This document shows positions 20,003 to 32,079 of a stretch of DNA of 64,000 nt, piece by piece. The stretch is from the NCBI RefSeq assembly GCF_003711515.1, contig NW_021167087.1, positions 545,489 through 609,488 of the forward strand. The letters are read 5' to 3'. Within the stretch, counting starts at the first letter, position 1. Every line of letters begins with the position of its first letter. A model generated the notes under the pieces. That model saw only the letters and a list, made by a program, of their open reading frames with translations. It did not search any database and had not been told where the DNA came from. This DNA comes from Sodiomyces alkalinus F11. Its lineage: Eukaryota; Ascomycota; Sordariomycetes; Glomerellales; Plectosphaerellaceae. The position numbers were made by a program, and so were the translations under genes.

Positions 20003-23000
20003 ATGGACACGAGCGACTACGAAACAAATGTTTTTCTGATAGTAAGCACCTCCATGCATTCAGACGGATTTCTATTGCTCCGTCCACAATAGCGTTTCAG
20101 CCGTCCCTTTGCTAATCAGAGGTCCTGTTTTATAGACCGGTATCTCGTCAATCTCCTTTCAGATCTACGAACCGAGTCCCGACCAGTCGCAACCGTTCGC
20201 TTCAATAGCACCCGACTTGGAAACCACACTACAGGATGAAGGCCGCATACTCCATTATGACACGACCAGGCGCGCTCTGTGGCACTTCTATATCCAAGGG
20301 GCTCCTGCTTCGGCATCCGGACAGGATGGAGGCCACGGCGGTCACAGTCTGGGCGCGACGCTCGAGTTTGGTGGTCTCCGCCTAGGCTTGGCCGAAGAGG
20401 GTTCTTTCGAACCTGTACATCTTTTCAAGGGGAGGCACTTTGGCCCTCGCTCTGCGAATACGCCGACGAGCTCGTCTTCCCCGGGTGCCTCTGTGCTGGA
20501 TGCTAGCCTGCGGCTGGCCACCTCTTCCGGCCCGGCGACCTCGGCAGGTCCCAGCTCCGGCGACCAAGACACGAAGAAGGCACCCATGACCATGACAACC
20601 TCAGCCGCTGACGGCAAGACAACTTCCGTTACGGTCAAAGATGCCTACGAACATTTCATCACGGCAACGCTCGCGACCACTTCAGCCTCCTTCTGCCGCC
20701 GTACTGGCGCGATCCCTTTGAATGACCGAAGTGTCTTGCTGGGTTCCAAAGTAACCGGGCCTGATGACCGAGAGGACGGTATTTTTAAGCAGGAAATGGC
20801 CGTCATCGGAACCTTTAGAGTCTATCTTACGACCACAGGTTCCTTGCTTGCCGGTCTCTCTCTGTCTTTGAGTGAGGGTCTCATGTCCATGAATGAAATC
20901 CCCAGTACGGGCCAGACGCCTCTGGCTTCACAGGTGCTTGTGGCGCCATTCGGGGTCTTGGGAAATTACCAGGGTCTCGCCAGTGCGCTGCCGTATCCTG
21001 ATGCAGCTGGCCAAACGCCAGATCCTCGGCTATGGCGCGTGCGGCCTGACCAAGAGTCGACGCCCTCGCAGTGGAGAGAAGCATGCACTCGGATTCTTCG
21101 CGGTCGAGGGCTACCTCGCGAGGCTCTCCAGAGCTGTACATGGATCGCGCTCCAGCTCTTCCGCCGAAGACACGGTGAACAGAAGGCCGATGGCAAGGCG
21201 ACCCCGCTTCCCAATGCACCACTCATCTCTTGGCCTTCCATGCTTTGTTTCCGGAAGAAGTCCATCTCCTCAGCCATGAGTACCAACGACAGCGGATTGG
21301 GACCCCATTCCATCGGGGAGCTAACAGATTCGCTTCTTGAGGCGAAGACATGGTTCGATTCGGACCAAGGGAGGGAGGAAGCCCTCGCCCATCGCCGGAA
21401 AGCAAGAGAAATGGCAGCTTCTCGGGAACTTCAGTCTACACACTTACCATTACAACCACCTCATGATCATTCTCCGATAGATACAAGACGAGCTGCCAAT
21501 GGCGCAGCGGCAACTGCCATGTATCCGACGCCCCCAGACGGGGTGCAGCATCCCCTGGGTATTACTCCCGTGGCTGCCGTAGAAGGCAACATATCCAGTC
21601 CCGGAGCTCCATCATTCACCGTTGCTCCGGTGGACGCCGACATGAACGTGGGCAACACGAGCGCGCATGCTGCTCCTAACAGTGGTCAAGATTCATGGGA
21701 TGAACAAGAAGCTCGGCGAGAACGGGGAGACTCATTCCTCGAGGGTGATCCGGTATTCGATGACATGGGCGGGGATATGTTTGGCGATGCCGACGTGACA
21801 GATGCTGATTTCAGCTTCTTCGACGATCAACCTGGAGACGGATCTCTTGGTCATTCGAGGATGCCTGAAGCTGCGATTCCAGAGGGCCCGACGATACTTC
21901 ATTCGGTACCAAGTCGAGATAGGTCGTCTCTGGCCGCATCTATTGCCAGAATAGACGCCCCCAAAGAGAGCAAGGATTCCGGACAAAGCTCCCCAACGTT
22001 CACCAAGCCAGAATTGAGGCATGCTCGGAGCATTCTCAACAATGACGATCCAAAACCGCGGACCAAGGATGGCGATGATCACAACAGCATCATCCTCGGC
22101 GCTAGAAAGCGAGAACTCAGTCCTTTCGACCCTGATACCGTGTTCAAGAAAGTCCGAGCCTCTCTTATTCGACCAAGTTCTTCTCCCAATTCCAACGACA
22201 TCCCACCCCGCAAGGGCAGTGTTTTTGACGGGGTTACATTTAATCCAGAACTCCCCCTGACCAACAAGAAGTACGAGGCTGGAGGTCGCTTCGACTGTCG
22301 TTGGACACCTTCGCAGCAAGAGTCCCTCCGGCCTTCGAACGAGCCCCCAACCACGGACTACCTGCGACGCCACGGAAACCTCCAACTCAGACGCCCCAAG
22401 TCAGATCGTACCAATGCTTTGCTCCAGGCCATCACTGGACATCTAGAAAATAGCACTCTACATGCGAACCCGGATGAGATGGAGGAGATCACATCTGATG
22501 CTGACGATGCGAGTGTGGAGTCGGGGCGGATGGATTCGCCAGAGTCGAGCGACGAGCCGGCCTCTCCATTCAAATCAACCACGAGACGTTTGAATCTAGA
22601 TGATGATATCGCATCCTATGCAACTTCTGTGAGGGACGTTGAATCCGTGGTCGATGAATCCGATCCATCCCTGGCGCTGGACTTACCGAGGATAGCGAAA
22701 TCCGAAGCTCCTGAGATTGCAGTGACCAAATACTTCGAAGACCCAGAGCCATTATCAACATCGTTATCTTTATCTGACGAGAACATCATCTTCGTTGCAC
22801 AAATACTAACGGAACAAGTGATCTCGGGGACTCTTCACCTTCGAGGCCCCCAGCCCATAACATTCAACCGGGCACACTCCCTCGGAGCGCGTCGACAGCT
22901 AGCCTCCCTTGGGAGGTCGTCATCCCAGGCTCTACGGGATATCATTTCTATGACAATGGGAAACGCTTCGAGATGCCGACTACGAAGCATGATCGAAGTG

Positions 23001-24746
23001 GCTGACGTCCCGTTGCTTGGTCCACCGAGCAGATTTCAACCCCGGCCTGTCCCGTCGCGGGATCCGAATGCTGAGCCCCCCAAGCCCAACAACTTTTACC
23101 AAATACCGCCGCCGCACATAGAAGTGAAGCGTCTAGACACGAAACTGTCGATTCTTCCGTCAGCGGTGACTTTTTGGGACACTATGGGCCTTTCTCCTTC
23201 TCAGGGCCCTAAGGACATTTTAGGCGCCTGTATCTTTCCGAATGCTGAAGGCATGTCCGCTAATGCCGCCATGTACCTGGAGCGAATACGGCATACCTAT
23301 GAGTTTCTAAAGCTGGGTACTTTCGACGCTCTCCCCGGCCATGCCGAGACGGCGACAGACGGAATTGTGCCCTGGGACATCCTCCCTGCCCTCGTCTCTC
23401 CAACTATGCCGACGACGGTGGACGGCTCCACTTTGACTGAGAGCATGGCTGCTCTGAATCAGCGCCTATTGACGACCGACGTGGCCGAGAAGAACTTTGT
23501 GGTATTTCTTCCGTACATCCCGAGTCGTCCCGAATCCATCATGGAAGTTTGTACGGCTTTTCAGCAATTGTTCGAGATGTATAAGAAGTCGCTTTTCGAG
23601 AAGAGGCAAACGCCGTCAAACGAGCTGGTTCTGCAGCTGATACCCGTCGATTTCCTCACGTCCGTCTCCGGCATGCCGACCTCTGTACCCAACGATCTCA
23701 CCGGATTGGCAATGGAGGTATACGATCGATGTACGGTCTTTGGTGGCCCGATGCCTGCGCCTGCCGTTGTCCTGGAACAAAGCATACCGAGGACCATCGA
23801 CTTCAGATTGAGCCAGACAAGCTCTTCGTCTCTTATGAACGAGAACGCATGCATGCACATCGCCTATGCTCAGAGCATCGACGAACGTTGGATAACGGCG
23901 GCATGGACCGACAACAGGGGGAGCCAGCAGATGACGGCTTCTTACAGCCTCGGGAGAAAGGGGAAACCGCTTTCGGGGCAATTTACCGACGTCGCCAACG
24001 AGATCTGGGAGACGACTCACGACCTCATATCAAGGTGGAAGGTCCACTGGCGTGTCATCATCGCCAAATGCGGACACATGGAACAGAGCGAGATGGACTT
24101 TTGGGTGGCTCTAGCACAGACCGAGTCGCAGGCTTCCATCAGCCTTACGCTCATCACCGTAGATACGGATCCGTCGTTGCAGCTGATACCCCCGGCTATC
24201 AAAGCGCCCGTTACGGCCGCGACGTCGTTTTACTCGACACCCGTTTCGACTCCCCAGCCAACCACCACCCTCTCCCCCGAGCAGAGCGGAGCACCGGCGA
24301 CACCGGTTAAGGACCCCGGTCAAGGTGCAGCCACACCGGGCGGAAACTCGGGAGGGAACGTGGATGGTGGCACGAGCAGCGAGCCAGCCGAAGGCGACGC
24401 CATTCTGATCGACCTGACCGACCAGGCCTGGGGCGCGATCCTATCTCACCGTCTTGGCAACTCCAACGTTGCGGGATGCTTGGACTCGGCGCTCGTCAGC
24501 GGGTACCTGATCAAACGCGGCGGCCCCAACGCGGAAGACCCGCCTGTGGCCATGGAAGTCAACATCGTCCACAGCGACGGCCACCCGAGGGCGCACGAGG
24601 CGCTTTTACGGGAGATGCTGCACAAGTTCAGGGGGCTGGGGACGTTGGCGCGGGCGAGGGGCATGGTGGACCGGGAGACGGATGTGAGGCCGTGGCATAT
24701 TGCGGCGGCGGAGAAAGGCGTTCGGGCTTTATATCTCTTGATGTAG
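20003..24746 (+). CDS. MED13: Mediator CDK8-module subunit MED13 (SRB9/SSN2)
   Basis: A 39-nt first exon (20003-20041, MDTSDYETNVFLI), a 94-bp intron and one long exon (20136-24746) encode 1549 residues. Med13 links the Cdk8 kinase module to core Mediator and so gates RNA polymerase II recruitment. The N-terminal Med13 domain spans about 1-330, beginning ISSISFQIYEP and RRALWHFYIQ. A long disordered acidic/Ser-rich centre (about 400-870) contains phosphorylation-prone clusters. The Med13 C-terminal region covers about 980-1549, with HAMSV-independent landmarks such as ERWITAAWTDNRG and RWKVHWRVIIAKCG, ending DVRPWHIAAAEKGVRALYLL. That ending is diagnostic. The first exon is inferred from the ATG, the GTAAGC donor and the TTATAG acceptor; the junction is phase 0 and restores the conserved N-terminal motif. 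Confidence 0.93.
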
Positions 24747-26674
24747 GTTGGATTTTCACTGCGAAAGCGTTTGGGCTGGTGTGGCGGTTGGTTGGTTTGG
24801 CACTCGAAGATGCAGGGTTCTGCATGGTTCTGAGTAGGTTTCTAGGCGACTCTTTTTTTGTAACGTTATGCGCCCCCAAACAGCATTAGATCATAGTCTG
24901 CGTTGATTATATGGTTAATAACAACATGTCTTGATACCCCACGGGCCGTGACCTATTTTGTTGGGAATAGCACTTAGCCAGGCACAGGCATGATGGCTTC
25001 AACTACGGTCTCTGTCGCCAGTAAGCAAAATCTTTCAACTCTGTCCCACCTTAGACCCATTCAAACGGCTCCTATATATCCCCATTAGCTGATTCAAGGT
25101 CTTGTGTTATTGTGTCACGATGCGTGGAAGGGCCGGAATATCGCCCGGGATTCTTTCTTTGCTGTCCTCCTCCTTGAGCCTCGAGGCTCTGATATCACGA
25201 GTGACGGTATCCAAGTAGGCTCCTATAGCAGGCTATTCCTGGCTTCGAGTTGGAGTTTTATTCCATTGTTCTACTCTGTCTCTTCAACCATCATCTGTCA
25301 ACATTACCCTCGAAGGACCCCTTTTAACGACAAACAACTTACTTTTATCACTTGGTCAATGAGGGGAAGCGAGACACAATACATAACGGTATACGAATGC
25401 TAGAAGGCTCGTGCGAAGGAGAATGATGTCTCTGGTGGCGTAGTTTCAAGGGCAGGCCAACCTACCAGCTGCCTTATTAATTACCTCCACGTCAGAGAAG
25501 AAGATGGGATACACGCAAAATGTCGACACCGGCCACCTACCATCCCCGGGGTCTACCTCAGACCTAAGGGGAAGGAGCCTCGCGGCACCGCAGTGGCATA
25601 TTTCTCGTTCCTTCCTTGAAGATACCTACAGGCCATCCTGCAGGCACACACAGTGTAGCTGCCTGATACGCCAACCCCCGCTTGGCGCATGCCCTATGGG
25701 AACCCCTATAATCCCGGTAAGCCCACTGAATATCATCACTCTACACCGAATCACACCGGGCAGCCCTCCGGTGTATCCTGTATAATCCATTGCTTCATCC
25801 TTTCCCAACAGCCCTAGTGGCCCAGTGGGTATAATCCCAGCTCCTCAACGGAATCTCATGAATTCGAGTTCGATGCTAGCACAGATATCACGATGTCTGC
25901 AGCCCATAGCCCCTCAACTTGATTCAGAGTTCCACCAGCTTTCTCTCCGGAGACGCCTATGGTTGGAGTGAACTTTTTTTTCCTTCTTTCTCCCATGTGG
26001 CAATTTACTATTTTGTGACCTACGGCGATACTGCCATGAGATAATGGCAGTCGAGAGGTGATCCCATGTGCCTTGGTCCACTTTGGTATTTTTCACTCAT
26101 GGCAGAGAAGTGCTGTGGTATAATAGTTATGCCTACTAGATGCGCGAGATGAGGTTGTCTTGGTTTCCACGCAGAGTTGGTCAATTGACGTGTTTTGTGG
26201 TTGCCTAAGCTCGGGAGAAACCCAGTGGGAGGGATTATGCTGGGTTTGGAAACCCGGAGCTGTGAAGCCATCACCGGCACCAGGACAACAGGCTACCACC
26301 CAAGAACACCGGCCAAAAGCAGTATGGCCCACCCAATCGTTGCTCACAGACATGCACAGTAACGTATCAATGGCCATTTATTTACATGAATATTGCCCAG
26401 CCACGGCAATGCAGTTGCCATATCGTCAAGTATTCATATATTCTTTTTCAAGTCCGCTCTAAGCTAAGCCTCTTCTATATACTTTGCACGGCACACCTGA
26501 ACAGGTGATGTATATATAAGCCTTATGTCTAGGTGTGTAAACTGGAAAAACGATATGTCGCCCCAAGGAAAGGTCCAGCGCTCCGCCATGCTCAACTCTG
26601 AGATCTTCCCCCTTTTCATCGCCATGCTTTTTGAACATTATCCCCGCTCTGACAAAATAATACAATGCGTCTAT
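24747..26674. other. Intergenic, tail to tail (MED13 / MTA phosphorylase)
   Basis: 1.93 kb between two 3' ends, unusually long for a convergent interval here and AT-richer than the genes. It contains a tRNA-like box A/box B pair at 25811-25881 and no open frame with protein-like features. Possibly old repeat remnants. Confidence 0.5.
25811..25881 (+). other. Degenerate tRNA-like / SINE-head-like element
   Basis: TGGCCCAGTGGG at 25818-25829 fits the Pol III A-box consensus exactly. GTTCGATGC at 25868-25876 fits the core B-box consensus at a tRNA-like distance. CTAG repeats flank the segment where acceptor-stem halves would be, but neither the acceptor nor the D and T stems pair well, so it is not a working tRNA. 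It may be a decayed tRNA or the head of a tRNA-derived SINE. Confidence 0.35.
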
Positions 26675-27671
26675 CTAGTCCTTCCAGAAGCCCGGGAACA
26701 AATACTCGACCTTCTGCATAGCCTCAGGGTTCCGTCCAGCAGGCTTGGTCATGAACTTGACAGCGCCGGAGGAAGCGCCCTCCCAATGCTTGGCGAGGAC
26801 GAGGTTGCTATGTTCCTGTTTGGACAGTTGATCAAGGACAGCACCAACAAGGCGCTTCGCGTTGCGACCATTCGCCTCCATGTTGCGGATGACCATGGCG
26901 ACATCGACATCCTCGGAGCTATGCCAGCAGTCGTAGTCGGTAGACATGCAGATCATCTGGTAGGCGATCTCCGCCTCGCGGGCGAGCTTGGCCTCGGGAA
27001 GGACGGACATGTTGATGACGGAGCCGCCCCAGCTGCGGTACATGTTGGACTCGGCGCGGGTGGAGAACTGCGGCCCTTCCATGCAGATGATGGTGCCCTT
27101 GGGGTGGAGGACCACGCCCTCGCCGTCCATGTGGGAGGCGCACGAGCGGACAATGTCGGCCAGGCCGCCGTCGAACGGGTCCGCGAAGCCGACGTGGCCG
27201 ACGACGCCGCCCTCGAAGAAGGTAAAAGGGCGGACGCCCTTGGTTCGGTCGATGACCTGGTCCGGCACGACGAAGTCCTGCGGCTTGATCTCCTCCTGGA
27301 GAGAGCCGACGGCCGAGAAGGCGATGATGGTGCGCACGCCGATGTGCCTTAGCGCGGCGATGTTGGCGCGCGCGGGGACCTCGTGCGGGGCGAACTGGTG
27401 GTGCAGACCATGGCGCGCGAGGAATGCGATGGGGACCCCGTTGTGCTCGAGGATCTGGATCGGCGAAGACGGGAGACCCCAGGGTGTTTCCGGGTTGATG
27501 GCCGCCACGGGAGTATAACCGTCGATCTTGCCGAGTCCAGTGCCACCAATGACGGCAATATGAACGGGGCCTTGGTAGAGTTAGAATAAAGCTCGATATA
27601 GAGTCTGCTAAGTCGAGAAGTTCACATCAAGAATGAGGCTTACGGTCGAAGTGGCCCGGGAGATCGGCCAT
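26675..27671 (-). CDS. MEU1: S-methyl-5'-thioadenosine phosphorylase
   Basis: Exons 27671-27644 (28 nt) and 27570-26675 give 307 residues. The enzyme phosphorolyses methylthioadenosine, the by-product of polyamine synthesis, to adenine and 5-methylthioribose-1-phosphate. It feeds the methionine salvage pathway in the cytosol. The family landmarks are in order: IGGTGLG phosphate loop (about 17-23), RHGLHHQFAPHEV (62-74), MEGPQFSTRAES (173-184) with the substrate-contacting residues, and STDYDCWH with the purine-site aspartates. Length is normal. The 73-bp intron is phase 1, GTAAGC...ACCAAG, with a TCTAACTCT branch-like site just before the acceptor. It is divergent from the ataxin-10 gene. Confidence 0.95.
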
Positions 27672-28589
27672 TGTTGCTGGGGGCGGGGAGGGGTGGGAAT
27701 TTTTTTTCTTTTTTCCTGTTTTAAATAAGACCTGAAACGGACTTGCTGTAAAGAAATTCACCAGTTGCTAAGGTGCAAGATAAGATATTCTATTTTGTTA
27801 TTGCCCCGTTGTCCGACTCGTGATATTTTTTTTTTCTTTCTTTCTTTCTTCGTTGAAATAAATTACCCCGCCAAAGACGAGACGTTGCGGACGGTAGGGC
27901 GCGATAGCAACGGGGCGGGGCACTCCAGGACAGGGGTCTTTATCGCACTGATATTATTGGCTAGTCACCGAAACGACCTGAGTCGGATCTTACATAAGGT
28001 CAGGTGGGTTCTTTAGACGGCTCTTGATACAGACGACGTGATTCTCATGAGATTGAGAGTAGGACCTATAAGGGAAAGAGTTGAGGCAAATAATCAATGT
28101 CCTTCCGGTTTAGCGAAAAGGTCTAAGTGAGGTAATTCCCGATAGTCGATGGTGGAAGAACATGTTGCTTACCAATACCCCCCCCCCCCCTTCAGTAAGT
28201 AGTCCCGTACACCGGTACACCGATGAGACACCGACGCCACAGTGGCGCGAAAATTTTAGTACTACATTTCAAACTCGCCCACCACTTTTACCTGCAGGCT
28301 ACAATTGCTTCCCAGTATAAACCCAACCACGACATCGCCGAGCGTCTCTATTCACCCACCTAACAAGTCTCGGGCCGCTTCCCTTACCGCTTGAGGAGGG
28401 ATTTTAGCTTATCTTCAACTATCGCTCAGCATCTACATTTAGATTCACCCCTGCAACCTCCACGCCGCTCTCACTTCTCATCCCTCCCTCATCCTGAGTT
28501 TCCCGAGTTCATCGTCCTTGGCTTGTTTGCAGCCATTTTTCGAGGCACATTACCAACAATTTGTGAAACACAACCTTAAAGGAAACACC
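27672..28589. promoter_or_regulatory. Divergent promoter region MEU1 / ataxin-10
   Basis: 918 bp between start codons. Has T/TTTC-rich runs (about 27704-27720 and 27828-27852) and a homopolymeric C tract near 28180-28190. No gene seen. Confidence 0.55.
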
Positions 28590-31500
28590 ATGACGACCAT
28601 AGAGATCCCGTCTCTACCGGATCCCGGCCCTGCTGATGCATCCCGTCCCCCCGAAACAATAGAAGAGCGCTGCTTCTCGGCCGCTCTCATCTGCCTCGAA
28701 GGTCACTATACCAACTCACCTCCCATGGGACCCCTGACCGCGGCCCGCGTATCGTCAATGGTTGCCAAGACACTAGAGAAGACACATACCTTTAAGCATG
28801 TCAGGTTGGTCTCTCGCTGGATTCGGGGCTTCTCTTTTTACTTTGATCATTTACTTCGGTGCTGACTCCATCCTAGGGAGGTCCTTTCCCGGAACGTCGC
28901 CATTTGGATATGGCTTACTAGGATATTCGGGGCTGCCATCCCGAACCTGACCACTCGCTCCGTTGGGCCGTTGTCGAGCCTCAACGACCCAGAGAAGGGG
29001 GTCAGTCCGCAGGAGAGCACAGCTCTCATAGCTAAGAACTATGGGAACCTCAAGGACGACCTCCAGATTCTCAACAAGCTCATGCACATTGCCCGAAACC
29101 TCCTCGTGACATCGGAACCCGAGGTCCCCCAGGATATCTGCGCCGCAGTTCACTTTGATCAGATGGTCTATCAAACCATCATTCTCTGTGTGAATGTCAC
29201 CAGCAAGGGATACGATGGTGAGATTCTGGACGAAGCATCCAGGTCCAAGCTGAACGAGATTACGGATCTATGTTAGTATTTATGCCCGTCCCTGACCGTT
29301 TCTATCTGACTGAGCACCTCTCTAACACAACGACACACGTTTGTAGACAAGAAGCTTCTTGTTACTTCACTTCAGCAAGCGCACAACTGGACAGCTAAGC
29401 ATGACCGCAACAAGATGTCCTTTTGGTACGACGTGCTTTTCGACGAAGACGCACAAGTTGATGGCCCCCAGGACGATATGGGTGATGGCTCCGGGTTCCG
29501 TGTCGACGTGGCCAAGGTGGAGATCCAGAACTGGCTGGAGCGTAATTCGCGCATGTGCGACACCGCACGGAAGCTCCTGACCGACTACTCTCGGAAGCAG
29601 TCCGACAGGCCTCCAGGCGTACTTGCTCCCATTGCGCCCCTGGCCTGGAATTGGTATCCCGAGGGCGAGGTCAAGGTCAGGGTCGACAACTTTAAGGAGG
29701 GGGAGAAGTTTACGCCCAGGTGGGACCCCGACATCAAAGACAAGTTTGAACAGGACAGGGTGTACGGCCGTGTATCGCGTGAGATCGACACGTGGTGGAT
29801 GCGCGCTCGAGATGCCAACTACGATGACTGGGTCGTACCGATGCCCTCGGTTGAGTTTGCTGCATCTCGAACTGAACAGTGCAAGAACAGCATGCTCAAC
29901 CGTTACGCCCACCACGCCCTCGATCCCGACGACGAAGAAGAAGACGAGGAAGAGCACGAAGAACACGATGAAGAGGAGGACATCGATGTTGTCGATGAGG
30001 AATCTGACCGAGACCCGCATGATGACCAAACGGCCGATGACTCGGTCGATGATGACTATGCGGACGATGGGTACGACGATATGATCGACGAGGATGAGGA
30101 TATTGATGACGACGAATCGTACAGCGAGGGGCCCCTCACCGGACTTTTGACTGAGATCCCCAATATCCTTGATCCGAAACAGATAGAAGCCCTTCACATG
30201 ATCGTCAAGTCCTGCATCCTCGACTCGGCTGGCACGGGCCTCACACGCGCTGGCGAGAACCTGCAAAAGACGCGTTGCCGCATGTTCCTGGCGCTCGACT
30301 GCGGCAAGGCGCTCTTCCGCGAGATGCTCGTGTTCATCGCCGTCTGGGAAAAAGACGAGCAGTCGCTTATTTTCCAGCTCACCTCGCAACTCGTCGAAGC
30401 CATGCACCACTCGTCACTCGTCTCCTACGCCTGGAACTCTCTCCGCATCCCCAAGGATATCATCTCGCCCGCCCAGACGGTGCTTTTGAGGCTCGTTAAT
30501 TACATGTTCCGCAGCCGCATCGCCTCCTTGCCCCAAGATGCGAAGGATCGCACCCGCGACCTCAAGCTCGTTATGTTCTTCTTCGGCTACTTCCGCTCCC
30601 GCATCGTTCCCGAGTGCGTCGCCTTGATGCACCTACAGGCGCAGATCCGCGAGGATAACGCGGACCCGGCCGATTTCCCCATGGACACGTGGGACATGGA
30701 GCGTGCCAAGGACGGGCTCGCCCAGTACCTCGATCTCCTCACCACCGTCTCCGAGATCCCCTATACCCGCCCCAAGCTCATCGAGTGGGAGGCTGTCTAC
30801 GATCTCATCACCCTACTCAACGGCCTCGAGGCCGGTGTCCCGAAGAAAGCCCTTGTCGACAGTATCCCAACCCGGGCTGAGGCAGCCGCGGCTTCCACAG
30901 CGACTTCATCGCGGTCTACGTCGGACCCCTTGGTCGAACATCCGTACTCAGCCTACAACCCGCCAGAGTCACCCTCGCCGCCCCCGCCCCCCCCTCCCCA
31001 CGCGGAAGCTGCCTACAAGTACCCCTGGTCCGGTATCAAGTCACAGATCTTCACTATCCTCGCCACCCTGCTCCAGCCCCGGGCGGGCAAATCGCCCGGA
31101 CACCCAGACGTCCAGCTCCAGATGGTCCGCCACAACGGCATCGTCCCCCTCCTCAACAGCTGCTCGTACGACGACCACAACCCGTTCGCCAAAGAGCGCG
31201 TCACCCTCTGCCTCAAGTGGCTCCTGGACGGGTGCGACGCCGCCAACGCCTTTTTCCGCGAGCTCGTATCCATGGCGCCCCCGCCTAACCTACGCCCCCC
31301 GCCCGGCGGCACCGCGACGAGCACCATCCGCGTCGACGGTATCCAGGGCGAGGTCAAGGTGCAGGTGAGGTCGAACACGGCCGGCCCGGCGTCGCACGCC
31401 CAGGAAGCGGCATCGGGAGACAAAAACGGCGCGGCCCCGGAAAACAGACCGCAGGCGAAAGCACAGACGCAGCCCAAGGGATCCGCGAGCGGGCAAAGCC

Positions 31501-31622
31501 AGGCGGAACAGTCCAATCCAAGCCTGATTCCGGATGATCCGTACGGGTTGGTGGAGGAGATGCGCCGGCTCCAGATGGGCCAGGGAGGGCCCCCGGCGTT
31601 CAGCGTAGACGACTTCATGTAG
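28590..31622 (+). CDS. Ataxin-10 homologue (Ctr86-like)
   Basis: Three exons, 28590-28804, 28877-29271 and 29347-31622, encode 961 residues. Ataxin-10 proteins are armadillo/HEAT-like helical proteins; the yeast member is Ctr86 and the animal member acts in cytokinesis and neurite growth. The diagnostic part is the C-terminal Atx10 domain at about 785-850 (GIVPLLNSCSYDDHNPF, then AKERVTLCLKWLLDG). The rest is helical, interrupted by an acidic tract at about 398-460 made almost only of Asp and Glu, and a proline run (SPSPPPPPPPHAE) near 745. The last 120 residues are disordered. Both introns keep the frame; the first donor is the weak GTTGGT, the second GTTAGT. The ATG at 28590 is the first in frame. 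Family is fairly sure, cellular role in fungi unclear. Confidence 0.85.
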
Positions 31623-32079
31623 GACAGAAGGATAGCTGTTCCCGGCCGAAAATGGTTAGCGCAGAGATCGAGAAGGATGCAAGAAGCAGAGAACAAAGAG
31701 ACTTGAAGAAAGAAGAGCGAAGAGGAATGAGAGAAATGATTATATGGTTTGTATTAAAAGCCTAATTGCATCGCCGCGGCGTTCGTAAATAGTTTCTGTA
31801 GAGTTGGCTTATTGAGCGCAATATGGAGTATGGAGCTAGGGTATCACAAGTCATCAAAACGATGGGAAGAAGAGAAAAAGCAAGAAAGAAAGAACATTCC
31901 GAGTCCAAATCAACCATCTCATCCATCCCTCCGCCAACTCCTGTGTTTTCCCGTCGCTTTCGGCAGATGCAGTCCAGTTCGTGAATGACATTATAAAAAT
32001 GTCTCGCCAAGAAGAATAAAAATAAATAAATATAGTTAAATAAATAAGAGGGAGTTGGGACCATGGCATTTGATTGCGC
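31623..32079. other. Intergenic, tail to tail (ataxin-10 / GEM1)
   Basis: 457 bp of AT-rich 3' flanking sequence, with AATAAATAAATA-type runs near 32020-32048. No gene. Confidence 0.6.

Noticed and set aside
29367..30410. 347-codon minus-strand frame
   Set aside because: Antisense to the ataxin-10 gene; its hydrophobic runs are the complement of the acidic tract.
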